Source: JBFWNG01 sp050251195
GTDB taxonomy: Bacteria; Bdellovibrionota_B; Oligoflexia; Oligoflexales; Oligoflexaceae
Assembly (NCBI GenBank): GCA_050251195.1
Contig: JBFWNG010000004.1
Coordinates: 1 to 64,000, forward strand
Reading direction: 5' to 3'
DNA: 64,000 bases
Translations under genes and position numbers: made by a program
The notes under the pieces: model-generated
The model's input: the letters and a program-made list of their open reading frames with translations, nothing else
Database searches by the model: none
What the model was told of the DNA's origin: nothing
In this document: positions 44,128-52,404 of the stretch, one piece after another
Layout: the number at the start of each line of letters is the position of its first letter
Position numbering within the stretch: the stretch's first letter is position 1

Positions 44128-44256
44128 ATGATTCAGAAATTATTGATTTCTTGCTGCGCTTTTATACCTTGCCGCATTATAGCCTCCTCTCTTTTGCTTG
44201 CGCAAAAGAGTCAAACAGGTAAAATACCCGAAGATTCACCTTATGGATTTTTATGA
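44128..44256 (+). CDS. Possible 42-residue leader peptide (doubtful)
   Basis: An ATG at 44128 opens a short frame starting MIQKLLISCCAF, hydrophobic, whose stop codon overlaps the ATG of the DUF1573 gene by ATGA. A perfect hairpin lies inside it. No good ribosome site precedes it, so it may be chance. Confidence 0.25.
   Translation: MIQKLLISCCAFIPCRIIASSLLLAQKSQTGKIPEDSPYGFL
44189..44210 (+). promoter_or_regulatory. Hairpin in the leader of the DUF1573 gene
   Basis: CTCTTTTGC pairs perfectly with GCAAAAGAG over 9 bp around a TTGC loop, 43 bases before the ATG at 44253. There is no T run, so a stability or translation-control element is more likely than a terminator. Confidence 0.6.
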
Positions 44257-45272
44257 CACAAGGCGTAAACAGGCTTGCCATAGGTCTTTTCTTTGGATTT
44301 TTACTATCGACCCAACTCTTTGGGCAGGGCTTATATTTCGAGGATACTCAGAGAAACTTTGGGAATTTGTTCCGAGGCCAAAAGGTTCATCACGATTTTA
44401 CCTATGAGAACAAAACGAGCGTCCCGATTTCTATTTTGGGCGTTTTTGCTACATGCGCTTGCACAGTAACCGAAATTACAAAGGGCAAAGAAATCGCTCC
44501 GGGCGAAAAGGGGCAGGTGAGGATTCTTCTCGACACAACGGATCACCTCGGTAGTTTAGATCAGACCGTAACCATTACCACTAACGCGTCAAGCCGGGAA
44601 AACACCGTCTTAAAAATCATGGCATCGATCGGCGAAGAGTATTCGGTAGAGCCGCCTATCGTGGACTTTGGAAAAATCTACGATCACGAGCCGAAGCGGA
44701 GCCAGGTCACCCTCAAAGCAAAGAAAATGGATCGAGAGCTCGACATAAAGGATATTCAATACGATAAGAAGAACTTCGAAGTGACTTACGAGAAGCAGAA
44801 GGACCAGATTGTTCTAGATATCCTCTTCAAAAATACCATTGTGTCAGGTGTTCTTAGGGACGAATTGCATGTGGAGAATACCTCCCAATACATGCCCGAC
44901 TTGACGATATTCCTTCGCGCGAATGTTCTGAGCCCCATAACGCATGCGCCGTCTTACCTCGAATTTGGCGCCGTATCGACCGCCGATCGAGAAACGAAAG
45001 CCATCAAAATAAGCGCCGACCGGGATTTTGCGGTAAGCAGCACGAAGACGAATCTTCGGATTAACGATAAAGCCGTTGATCAGCCGGGGCGATATGTTAG
45101 CGTATCGCTTAACGGAGAGGGCAAGAAGCAGAAGAACATTGTTGTTGAACTCCAAAACCGGGGAGATATTGTCGGCAATGTTTATGGTGATGTCGTTCTG
45201 GTAACGAACCATCCCAAACAAAGTGAAATCAAGGTCAGTTTCTACGCGTTTTTCAAAGGCAAGGAGAAGTAA
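44253..45272 (+). CDS. DUF1573-domain secreted protein
   Basis: 339 residues with a signal peptide (about 1-24, ending LFGQG). A DUF1573-type Ig-like domain (about 28-125) is recognised by FEDTQRNFGNLFRGQKVHHDFTY (given in part), the CACTV motif in FATCACTV, and GEKGQVRILLDT with HLGSLDQTVTI. Two further beta-sandwich domains follow (about 130-220 and 230-335). Members occur in periplasmic and gliding or adhesion contexts; the real role is unknown. A 32-codon membrane-peptide gene follows after two bases. Confidence 0.87.
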   Translation: MTQGVNRLAIGLFFGFLLSTQLFGQGLYFEDTQRNFGNLFRGQKVHHDFTYENKTSVPISILGVFATCACTVTEITKGKEIAPGEKGQVRILLDTTDHLGSLDQTVTITTNASSRENTVLKIMASIGEEYSVEPPIVDFGKIYDHEPKRSQVTLKAKKMDRELDIKDIQYDKKNFEVTYEKQKDQIVLDILFKNTIVSGVLRDELHVENTSQYMPDLTIFLRANVLSPITHAPSYLEFGAVSTADRETKAIKISADRDFAVSSTKTNLRINDKAVDQPGRYVSVSLNGEGKKQKNIVVELQNRGDIVGNVYGDVVLVTNHPKQSEIKVSFYAFFKGKEK

Positions 45273-45274
45273 GC

Positions 45275-45373
45275 GTGTTTAACACTCTTTATCTGGTATT
45301 TGGCGCATTGTTGATTATTGGTTTGTTAGGGTATGCGTTCTACGCATGGCAGGTTTCTAAATCAAACAGATAA
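45275..45373 (+). CDS. Small single-helix membrane protein (32 residues)
   Basis: GTG start at 45275 with GGAG 9 bases upstream, two bases after the DUF1573 stop. The product is essentially one membrane helix (LYLVFGALLIIGLLGYAFYAW) flanked by a few residues and a Lys/Arg end. Its position directly behind the DUF1573 gene and its intact ribosome site suggest a real small protein that may act with it. It overlaps the convergent miaB end by 12 bases. Confidence 0.6.
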   Translation: MFNTLYLVFGALLIIGLLGYAFYAWQVSKSNR

Positions 45374-46744
45374 AACGTCGCCGACGAGCGCAGTTTTGTT
45401 CCCGTCCACGATTTTTACCATGACTTTTTGTCCCACCAAATTCCTATCGCTATTCATGCGAACCAATCGGAAGTCTGGGGTTCGACTATAGTAGCAGCCG
45501 GGGTCTTTCTGGCTCCGGTAATGGCAGAGGACTTCGACCTCTTTTCCGATCTGCGCCACGTTGAGCTCGATAGTAATCTTATCCTGCAGCTTATTGAGCA
45601 AGTGAAGGCGACGCGACTTATCTTCTTCGCTCAGTTGATCTCTGAATTTTGCCGCAGCGGTATGTTTCCGCGGCGAGTATTTGAATGCGAAGATAAAGGA
45701 GAAGCGAACCTGCTCCACCAACGAAAGGGTGTCTTCAAATTGAGCTTCTGTTTCGCCAGGGAAGCCGACTATGAGGTCCGTGGAGAGAGCAAAGTTCGGG
45801 TCGCGATCCCTCAGCCAGCCCACGCGCGTCAAAAATTCTTCACGAGTCACCTTGCGCCGCATGCGCGCAAGCACTTCGTCATTGCCGCTCTGGACAGGAA
45901 GATGAAGATAAGAACCAAGTTTCGATTCAGTAAAGAATAGGTCCGCCAGGGGTTTTGTGAAGTCATGTGGATTGGAGGTTGTGAAGCGCAGTCTATCAAG
46001 ACCTTTGACAGCGCTCACGCCTTGCAGAAGGCTCACGAACGGACCATCGCCAACCTGATCGTGTTGTTCGACGAGATCGAGGCCATAGCTGTTGACGTTT
46101 TGCCCCAGCAGCGTGACTTCGCGTGCCCCTTGGGCCACCGCTGATTCAACCTCAGCGATAATGTCTCTCGGCAAACGTGATATCTCGCGGCCGCGGGTAT
46201 AGGGCACGACGCAAAAGGTGCAAAAATTATTGCAGCCTTGGTTGATATTGATATAGCGGGTGACCTCGGATTTTCCCGTCAGCGTTGGGTTCGCGGCAAC
46301 GGCCATTTCGGGAGCAGGTTCCTTGTTAAAGCCTAACGCCATGCTCTTTGAGCCTTGGTCTTGCTGTGATTTAAGGATTGCAGGCAGATCGTCAATCTTG
46401 CCTGGCCCTATGAGAATATCGATAAGGTCGCTGCGTTCGAGGAGCTTCTTGCCCTCGGCCTGTGCAACGCACCCGGTGACCGCAATCTTGAGAGAAGGGT
46501 TTTTTGATTTTGCTTCGCGCAACCTACCCAGGCGACTCAATACTTTGTGAGTCGCTTTTTCTCGAATATGGCAGGTGTTGAGAATAATCAGGTCGGCTTC
46601 AGATTCGTTTGTAGCGAGTTCGTAATTTTCCTTATAGAGCAGTCCGAGCATCTTTTCGCTGTCGGCTACGTTCATCTGGCAACCCCACGTTTCCACGTGG
46701 ACCCTTTTCTGCCCCAAAGAAATTGTCGAAGGTTCTACCGTCAT
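45362..46744 (-). CDS. miaB: tRNA-2-methylthio-N6-dimethylallyladenosine synthase
   Basis: 460-residue radical-SAM methylthiotransferase that adds the 2-methylthio group to i6A37 in tRNA. Start 46744 chosen because the family N-terminus (RVHVETWGCQMN) follows 15 residues on and the ffh stop lies 10 bases upstream. The N-terminal domain has the three cluster Cys (WGCQMN, LNTCHIREKA, VTGCVAQAEG). The radical-SAM motif is CNNFCTFC. A TRAM RNA-binding domain ends the chain. It is the last gene of the FMN-reductase-ffh-miaB row. Confidence 0.97.
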   Translation of the reverse strand: MTVEPSTISLGQKRVHVETWGCQMNVADSEKMLGLLYKENYELATNESEADLIILNTCHIREKATHKVLSRLGRLREAKSKNPSLKIAVTGCVAQAEGKKLLERSDLIDILIGPGKIDDLPAILKSQQDQGSKSMALGFNKEPAPEMAVAANPTLTGKSEVTRYININQGCNNFCTFCVVPYTRGREISRLPRDIIAEVESAVAQGAREVTLLGQNVNSYGLDLVEQHDQVGDGPFVSLLQGVSAVKGLDRLRFTTSNPHDFTKPLADLFFTESKLGSYLHLPVQSGNDEVLARMRRKVTREEFLTRVGWLRDRDPNFALSTDLIVGFPGETEAQFEDTLSLVEQVRFSFIFAFKYSPRKHTAAAKFRDQLSEEDKSRRLHLLNKLQDKITIELNVAQIGKEVEVLCHYRSQKDPGCYYSRTPDFRLVRMNSDRNLVGQKVMVKIVDGNKTALVGDVLSV

Positions 46745-46754
46745 CTTAAAAAAC

Positions 46755-48296
46755 CTATTTCCTGTTCTTCTTGCGGGCTTTTTTGGCAGCTTTCCGCATT
46801 TTGCGTTGTTTATCCCGATCCACTGGCCTGCGCGCGCCTCCTGCGCCGACGTCGCCGCCGCCAAAGGGATTCATCATTCCGCCCATGCCGGGCATACCGC
46901 CCGCTGCAGCCATTTTGCCCATTTGAGCAAGATTTTTAAGTTGTCCCAGCTGCTTCAATCCGGGGATCTTGCCGAGGAAACCCATGTTCTGTCCGAGCAT
47001 ACCCATCATTTTCTTCATGCCCTGAAACTTTTGCGATAGTTCGTTGATGTCTTTTTCGGGGCGCCCCGCGCCGCGAGCTATCCGCTTAACGCGGGACGGA
47101 TTCAACGAATCCATGCCCAGGCGTTCCCGGTTGGTCATCGAGTCAATGATTGCCTTAATTTTGACAAGTTCCTTGTCGTCCAGCTGTGCGCCTGCCGGAA
47201 TCATATTTTGCATCGGCATTTTGGCGACGACGTCTTTGAGCGATCCCATTTTTTGAATGGTCTCTATTTGGGTGTAAAAATCTCGGTAGGTGAATTGTCC
47301 CTGAAGCATTCGCAGGGCTTGTTCTTCTTGGTCTTCGTGAGCAACTTTTTGGAAATCCTCCATGAGGCCGACAACGTCGCCCATGCCGAGAATCCTGCTG
47401 GCTAGACCTTGAGGTCGGAATTCTTCGAGTTTGGAAAGATCTTCGCCCATGCCCAAGAACTTGATCGGTTTTCCTGTTATTTCTTTGATACTCAAGGCAG
47501 CGCCGCCGCGCGCGTCGCCGTCAAGTTTTGTCATGATAATGCCGCCAAGACCCAAACTCTCGTCAAAGGCGCGCGCCGTACCGACAGCGTCTTGGCCCAT
47601 CATGGAGTCGCAAACAAAGAGTATATTGTCAGGGTTTGTAGCCGCCTTAATATCGCGAAGCTCTTGCATCAATACTTCGTCGATGGCGAGTCGGCCCGCG
47701 GTATCGTATATGATCGCATCGCAGTCGAGGCGATAAGCTTCGGCAACGGCTTTTTTACATATCTCAACGGGAGTCGCCCCTGGAATGGTAAACGACGGAA
47801 CTCCCACCCTATCCGCGAGGACTTTGAGTTGGTCGGTTGCAGCTGGCCGATAGGTGTCCGCTCCGACAAGCAGCGGTTTACGACCATGTTTGTCGACAAG
47901 ATAACGCGTCAGCTTACCGGTCGTTGTTGTTTTACCACTACCTTGCAATCCAACCATCATGATCGTTGCAGGCCTGTTCTTCGGAAGATTCAGGGAGCTG
48001 TCTACCGGACCCATGAGGTTTTCAAGTTCTGTTTGGCAAATGTGGGTGAAATGGTCGCTTGGCGAAACGCGGCGCTTGCTGTCGCCCTTTCCTGCCTTGA
48101 GTTGGACGATTTGACCGACTGCCTTGGTTTTAACACGCTCTAAGAAAACTTTAACGACGCCGTACTCAACGTCCGCATCGAGTAAACTTTTTCTTATGAC
48201 GCCCATGGCGTCGTCGATAACTTCTTCCGTTAAACTCGCTTGGCCTTTGAGCTTAAGTTTTGCTTCCTTAAATCCATCCGATAAAATATCGAGCAT
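46755..48296 (-). CDS. ffh: Signal recognition particle protein Ffh (SRP54)
   Basis: 513-residue GTPase that binds signal sequences and 4.5S RNA and delivers ribosomes to FtsY. N and G domains with P loop GLQGSGKTTTTGK (about 114), DTAGR, TKLDGDARGG and GMGE. The Met-rich M domain is at the C-terminus (MKKMMGMLGQNMGF), with an extended Gly/Met-rich and basic tail (GGMPGMGGMMNPFGG, then a Lys/Arg run). It is slightly longer than the usual 450-480. It lies 10 bases from miaB and 8 from the FMN-reductase gene. Confidence 0.98.
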   Translation of the reverse strand: MLDILSDGFKEAKLKLKGQASLTEEVIDDAMGVIRKSLLDADVEYGVVKVFLERVKTKAVGQIVQLKAGKGDSKRRVSPSDHFTHICQTELENLMGPVDSSLNLPKNRPATIMMVGLQGSGKTTTTGKLTRYLVDKHGRKPLLVGADTYRPAATDQLKVLADRVGVPSFTIPGATPVEICKKAVAEAYRLDCDAIIYDTAGRLAIDEVLMQELRDIKAATNPDNILFVCDSMMGQDAVGTARAFDESLGLGGIIMTKLDGDARGGAALSIKEITGKPIKFLGMGEDLSKLEEFRPQGLASRILGMGDVVGLMEDFQKVAHEDQEEQALRMLQGQFTYRDFYTQIETIQKMGSLKDVVAKMPMQNMIPAGAQLDDKELVKIKAIIDSMTNRERLGMDSLNPSRVKRIARGAGRPEKDINELSQKFQGMKKMMGMLGQNMGFLGKIPGLKQLGQLKNLAQMGKMAAAGGMPGMGGMMNPFGGGDVGAGGARRPVDRDKQRKMRKAAKKARKKNRK

Positions 48297-48304
48297 TGTT
48301 GATC

Positions 48305-48913
48305 CTACATTCCGTTTGGAAATTTTTTCAAATCAATGACGTCGCCGTCGCGAATAAGCCGAAGCGCTTCCCCGTACTTAACCAGGACGCGCAAGGAGTA
48401 TTCGATTCGGGACCTTATATATTCGTCCTCAGGAGATGCTGGCAACTCCGATACGAGGACCTTTTCGACGTAGCGGATAATAACATGGTCGGGAATATAA
48501 ACAAGGCGCGTGTTCTTGCCGCTGTGGGATCTGAGCTCACTTACAGGATAGGCCCCGCCCGTCGTGCTGCTGATGCCGACAATAAGACCGGGTTTATGTG
48601 CGAGTTCCGCATTGCTGCAGAGAAGAAACAGGTTTTTAAGGCCCGACGGACACATTCCGGACCATTCGGGCGCGACGACGACGATCGCGTCCGACTGCGC
48701 AAGTTGGTGCGACATGGGTCCCCAGAGCTTTTTCCATTCAGGAGTCTTGTCCCACACCCCTTCGTCCCAGAGTGGGAGCGGGTTTTCCGCAAGACTGAGG
48801 ATAGATACCGAGTGAGACGGATTCTGTTGAAGAAGGACTTTCTGACAGAATTTCGCTACCTTAATGCTTTGGGAAATCTCTCTATGACTACCGCTCACAA
48901 TAGTAATGTGCAT
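48305..48913 (-). CDS. NADPH-dependent FMN reductase family protein
   Basis: 202 residues with a flavodoxin-like fold: ITIVSGSHREIS phosphate loop for FMN near the N-terminus, the middle region DAIVVVAPEWSGMCPSGLKNLFL matching the family P-E-[YW]-[NS]-G-x-x-P-x-x-L-K-N signature (given in part), and ISSTTGGAYP. It reduces flavins or quinones with NAD(P)H in the cytoplasm. GGAG precedes ATG. First gene of the ffh-miaB row, which is an unusual partner set. Confidence 0.9.
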   Translation of the reverse strand: MHITIVSGSHREISQSIKVAKFCQKVLLQQNPSHSVSILSLAENPLPLWDEGVWDKTPEWKKLWGPMSHQLAQSDAIVVVAPEWSGMCPSGLKNLFLLCSNAELAHKPGLIVGISSTTGGAYPVSELRSHSGKNTRLVYIPDHVIIRYVEKVLVSELPASPEDEYIRSRIEYSLRVLVKYGEALRLIRDGDVIDLKKFPNGM

Positions 48914-48966
48914 AGCCCGGTGCTCCGATCATTTGGGACATCGGATAATAGAGGAAATGCCGTTGA

Positions 48967-50337
48967 TTACCAAGTGCTAATCTGGGCTTTCGAATGGGTT
49001 TTTTCCCAATTAATTGTGCCGGTTTTCACATTGGCGGGATCCGGGGCTTCCCACGGCTCCAGGGCGGGGCTGTAGGGCTGGATCGAGTACTGGTAGCTTC
49101 CGTAGGGGAGGCTAAGAAGCTTGGATCTTCCGTTGGTAATGGGAAACTCGGTTTCGCTGGTGATGCTGTCGATCACGTAGTTTGCAATCTGGCGTTCGGG
49201 TTTTAGCGTTGATAATGTAGAAGTTGTGCAAGTCGGACTGTCCGTGATGAGGTGCATTACGCGCCCTAAGTACAAGAAGTTAGCGTTCTCTTGGTAGAGC
49301 GGATGCCAGCAAAAGCTAGCGAGGTGACCAGCATTTTCACCATCCATCTCTCCCTTATCGGCCAAGGGGCTGAGCGTAACCCAGAAGTCCTTGGAAGGAG
49401 CGAGATCCGACGGAATTCTAACGGTGAGCAGGCCTTGCTTGCTGTTCTCCTCGACCTGTTGCTTGAGGGACTTAATTTCCGCAAGAGCCTCGGATATCCC
49501 GAAATTTGCGACCGCTGTAGCTTCGCTAACCGAGCCGTAACACACGGCCTTTTGCCAACGCGACGTGCGCATGGAAACGGGTAATTCTTCCGGAAGCGAC
49601 GACTCGATGATGCGGCAATAGTCCGTTCTTTTCTCGCCGAACTGCCCGCCATTTAGCAAGTTTGCAAGGCCCTTGGTGACGGCAAGACGTCGCGTGATGA
49701 GATAGGGTTGGCGTGTCCAGCGACGAAGCATGTGAGCTTGGATGTCGCCGAGTTCTTCTTCGAGTACGTGGGAGTTTGTTTGTGAGAGCTTACAGAAGAG
49801 CCCCTGACTTTCCCAGGAAAACGTACAAGTTGGCGCCACGGAAGCCAAGAAAGCCTGAAGTTGGGTATTGACGGCTCGAAGATCGTAGGTTTCTCGCTGG
49901 TCGGCGGCATAAGCCTTACAAAGCTCAGTCTTGGCGACCGCAAGCGACTCTGGCGCCTTCGGGAGTGTCATTGTTTGGGCGTCGATTGCAAGTGTGGGGG
50001 TCGTGGTCGGTCCGAGTCTCACCGTTGCGCCGTGCGCCCCAAGGCTTGAGAAAAAGGATATATTCCAGGCAGCCTCAGCCGATGGGTCGAGACAAGACTC
50101 CGTGCTAAACGATGCATAGGCGACGGTAGCGGGTTTTGATCCTGTCGGGGTTGCAAATAACTTTATGGAGTCATACGTCGTTTCTAAAGACGCAATGCTC
50201 GAGGCCGATTCTGCGGCCGATCTTTCTTTACAACTTAACTCGGATAAGGCGGCGGTGCTTGCCAAAATAACGAGGGTATATTGAAGAACTATCTTAGAAG
50301 GTCGAAACCTTTTGTACGGCAATGTCAATCGTTTCAT
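48967..50337 (-). CDS. Lipoprotein partner of the tail-tube-like protein, unknown function
   Basis: 456 residues; start ATG 50337 with AGGTGG upstream. The signal peptide has a long basic N region and lipobox ELSC. The mature protein contains nine or more Cys, an Ala-rich N-terminal part, and a helical stretch (ALAEIKSLKQQVEENSKQ). The C-terminus looks beta-rich. No family recognised. The gene overlaps the upstream gp19-like gene by 44 bases, a strong sign of a joint role. It could serve as the membrane anchor or baseplate-like partner of that protein (speculation). Confidence 0.78.
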   Translation of the reverse strand: MKRLTLPYKRFRPSKIVLQYTLVILASTAALSELSCKERSAAESASSIASLETTYDSIKLFATPTGSKPATVAYASFSTESCLDPSAEAAWNISFFSSLGAHGATVRLGPTTTPTLAIDAQTMTLPKAPESLAVAKTELCKAYAADQRETYDLRAVNTQLQAFLASVAPTCTFSWESQGLFCKLSQTNSHVLEEELGDIQAHMLRRWTRQPYLITRRLAVTKGLANLLNGGQFGEKRTDYCRIIESSLPEELPVSMRTSRWQKAVCYGSVSEATAVANFGISEALAEIKSLKQQVEENSKQGLLTVRIPSDLAPSKDFWVTLSPLADKGEMDGENAGHLASFCWHPLYQENANFLYLGRVMHLITDSPTCTTSTLSTLKPERQIANYVIDSITSETEFPITNGRSKLLSLPYGSYQYSIQPYSPALEPWEAPDPANVKTGTINWEKTHSKAQISTW

Positions 50338-50758
50338 TAAATCCACCTACAGCAGGCGTGCTCGCTTCGACACTCCAGGAGAGAGGCTGACAAAGTTTTA
50401 GCACTTGTCTTGAAACTGTATTTCCTTGTTCATCTTGTGTTACCAGATGAATGTCGTTGAGGTCAACCTTTCGTGCCATTCGATTTTTTGCCCAGAGGTA
50501 GAGCGAAGGTTCTGTAACAAAGTCGCGCTTGAGTGTGATCTTGTTGAAGCTCACGCGTTTGTTGAGCGGCGTACCAGAATCGTCGAATTGCTCAAGACCG
50601 AGAATTTCATCGAACGAGCCGTAGTTGATCCCGTCGATCTCAACAGTTGTTTTAAGGGAAGGCGCCCAGAAGCCTGCTTTGACGTTCTTTACGGAAAATA
50701 ACCCAAAACCAACATATGCTGCGACAATCAAGCCGATTTGTAGAACTCCCTTTCGCAC
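50294..50758 (-). CDS. Exported protein resembling phage tail-tube (gp19-like) proteins
   Basis: 154 residues from a GTG behind AGGATAGG. The N-terminal 28 residues are a hydrophobic signal or anchor segment (VLQIGLIVAAYVGFGLF). The rest follows the order of gp19/TIGR02241 tail-tube subunits: VEIDGINYGSFDEILGLEQ near the start, ITLKRDFVTEPSLYLWAKNRM (in part), DIHLVTQDEQGNTVSRQVLKL and the ending WSVEASTPAVGGFNETIDIAVQKV. Phage and contractile-injection tube proteins have no signal peptide, so this would be a periplasmic or exported member of that fold. The call rests on motif order read by eye. It has its own promoter and leader hairpin. Confidence 0.68.
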   Translation of the reverse strand: MRKGVLQIGLIVAAYVGFGLFSVKNVKAGFWAPSLKTTVEIDGINYGSFDEILGLEQFDDSGTPLNKRVSFNKITLKRDFVTEPSLYLWAKNRMARKVDLNDIHLVTQDEQGNTVSRQVLKLCQPLSWSVEASTPAVGGFNETIDIAVQKVSTF

Positions 50759-50778
50759 TTTTGCCTATCCTGGTTTCG

Positions 50779-50795
50779 CTTGCGCCCTGCGCAAG
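50779..50795 (-). promoter_or_regulatory. Leader hairpin before the gp19-like gene
   Basis: CTTGCGC and GCGCAAG form a perfect 7-bp stem around a 3-base loop, about 20 bases before the GTG start. There is no T run. It may affect message stability or translation. Confidence 0.55.
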
Positions 50796-50841
50796 TTACG
50801 GGGTTTAGCACACTTCCAATGTGATTTGGCGATATATTACC

Positions 50842-50870
50842 ATTATAAGATACTTTAATTTTTTAATAAA
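50842..50870 (-). promoter_or_regulatory. Sigma-70 promoter for the gp19-like gene and lipoprotein
   Basis: On the minus strand a perfect TATAAT (50847-50842) is preceded at 17 bases by TTTATT (a weak -35) and by A/T-rich sequence resembling an UP element. It gives a leader of about 75 bases to GTG 50758. Confidence 0.6.
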
Positions 50871-50905
50871 GTCTTTATTCTAATAAAGTTTTCGGACCAT
50901 GCTAT

Positions 50906-51289
50906 CTAAACTTTAGCCACGGCTTCGATTTCAACGTTCGCGTTGAGCGGCAATTTGGCTACTTCCACCGTTGAACGAGCAGGAAATGGTTCTTCAAAAT
51001 ATTCTGCATAGACTTTGTTAACTTCAGAAAAATTTTCTAGGTTTTTGAGAAAAATTGTCGTTTTAACAACTTTGTTGAGATGGGATCCGGCGGCTTCGAG
51101 GACGGAACGAAGATTTTTTAAAACTTGGTGGGTTTCTGCACAAATGTCGCCGGTTATGAGAGCCTTCTTTTCAGGGCAAAGAGGGATTTGACCAGAGCAA
51201 AACACCATATCGCCGGTCTTGATGGCTTGAGAGTAGGGGCCAATGGCCTGCGGGGCTTTTTCTGTTTGAATTTTGACTTTTGAGGCCAT
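50906..51289 (-). CDS. ridA: RidA-family enamine/imine deaminase
   Basis: 127-residue protein of the YjgF/YER057c/UK114 family. Typical motifs: APQAIGPYSQA at the start, GDMVFCSGQIPL, VVKTTIFLKNLENFSEVN, and PARSTVEVAKLPLNANVEIEAVA (in part) with the catalytic Arg. It hydrolyses reactive enamines from pyridoxal enzymes. The start at 51289 gives AAGGAG 8 bases upstream. It follows the TPR gene after 18 bases on the same strand, so both are likely co-transcribed. Confidence 0.95.
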   Translation of the reverse strand: MASKVKIQTEKAPQAIGPYSQAIKTGDMVFCSGQIPLCPEKKALITGDICAETHQVLKNLRSVLEAAGSHLNKVVKTTIFLKNLENFSEVNKVYAEYFEEPFPARSTVEVAKLPLNANVEIEAVAKV

Positions 51290-51307
51290 TCTCATGTCTC
51301 CTTGAAC

Positions 51308-52216
51308 TTAGTCTGCGAGCGACGCAACGATGTCCTGAGGGGCGCCGTTTTTCTTCGCTATGTCTAGAAATGTCATGCCGAGCGGCTCATCGCCCATGCT
51401 AAGACTTGCCTGTGCCGCATGAATAAACAACTGCCAGGCGTTTTCATTTCTCTTGATGGCGTCTGTCGTTACCGTGACAACGTCGCCAAGACGATTTGCA
51501 GCCCCAAGGGTGCCCGTATAGTCGATAAGGAAGTTCGGATCCCTTTCGCCCTTCTGGTAAATCGCGTCGTAGAGTTCCGCTTTTTTGAGAGCGTCGCCGC
51601 CAAGAGCGAGATGAGCGTACAACGAAACTCCAATAAAGGAATTGATGCGAACGGCGTGGTCATAAAGCTCCGCAAGATTCCGTCCGGTAGAACGGAATAT
51701 GTCCGCAACGGTTTTCCAAACATGGGCGTGGTTGGGAACGAGTTCAAGAGATCGGTAGGCCCAGTCGAGCGATGCCTCTAAATCGTTGAGCTTCCAGTAA
51801 ATCTTGGAAAGGTTAATCGCCGGAGAAGCCTCACCGGGCTCTAACTTGTTCGCTGTTATAAAGAGCTGTGCTGCCCCGGCGAAATCGCTTTCAAGCATTT
51901 TGGCTGACGCCACAAAGAGCAGGGTGCGGAAATCTTCTTCGACGGGATAGTTTTTATAAGTTTGACAAAGATGAAGCACTGGTTTGCCGAGCTTCATAAG
52001 CGTAAGTTCTTCAAGTAATTTGGCGAAAAAGTCGAAATCCCAATCCGGGTCGGACGGGAGGTCTGAAATAAAGTCTTCGCCAAATTCGGCTAACGCTTTA
52101 TCGTCCCAAGTTTTCGTGTGCGGGCTATAGTCCACGTTCTTAATGACTTTGCTGAGACTCGGGCCAAAGGGGTAGTTCGTCCATTTTTTGGCAATCTCAG
52201 GTCCTAGTGTCGTCAC
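51308..52216 (-). CDS. Cytoplasmic TPR-repeat protein
   Basis: 302 residues from a GTG at 52216 with GAGGA upstream; the longer frame to 52321 has a Pro/Arg-rich lead without ribosome site. The chain is alpha-helical, with TPR-like units such as LFITANKLEPGEASPAINLSKIYWKL (in part), LDWAYRSLELVPNHAHVWKTVADIF and a third around 190-220. No signal peptide. It probably mediates protein-protein contacts; no partner can be named. Divergent from the nuo operon. Confidence 0.8.
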   Translation of the reverse strand: MTTLGPEIAKKWTNYPFGPSLSKVIKNVDYSPHTKTWDDKALAEFGEDFISDLPSDPDWDFDFFAKLLEELTLMKLGKPVLHLCQTYKNYPVEEDFRTLLFVASAKMLESDFAGAAQLFITANKLEPGEASPAINLSKIYWKLNDLEASLDWAYRSLELVPNHAHVWKTVADIFRSTGRNLAELYDHAVRINSFIGVSLYAHLALGGDALKKAELYDAIYQKGERDPNFLIDYTGTLGAANRLGDVVTVTTDAIKRNENAWQLFIHAAQASLSMGDEPLGMTFLDIAKKNGAPQDIVASLAD

Positions 52217-52330
52217 GGGAAGTCCTCGCTCATTAAAAGTGCCGCATTCTATCTCAGCGCTCCGGTTTGTCAAATGTTTTGAAGCCCGTCTTGCCGGGGG
52301 GCGGGAAGGCCAGATTCTCAATTTATTGTT

Positions 52331-52359
52331 TTGATTTACTTGGATTTTTCTTTTATTAA
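52331..52359 (+). promoter_or_regulatory. Candidate promoter of the nuoCDEFGI operon
   Basis: TTGATT (52331-52336), a 17-base spacer and TATTAA (52354-52359) in an AT-rich region, 46 bases before the nuoCD start. Each box matches the consensus 4/6. Confidence 0.5.
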
Positions 52360-52404
52360 TAGATTACTTTCAGATGCTGAAGTGGAATACAAAGGGATTT
52401 ATAT

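Noticed and set aside
47409..48143. 244-codon plus-strand frame opposite ffh
   Set aside because: It lies fully within the ffh reading frame on the other strand, and its composition reflects the antisense of conserved GTPase motifs.
50294..50758. Prophage or tailocin cluster around the gp19-like gene
   Set aside because: No sheath, baseplate, spike, AAA+ remodeller, capsid or lysis gene is near; neighbours are housekeeping or envelope genes.
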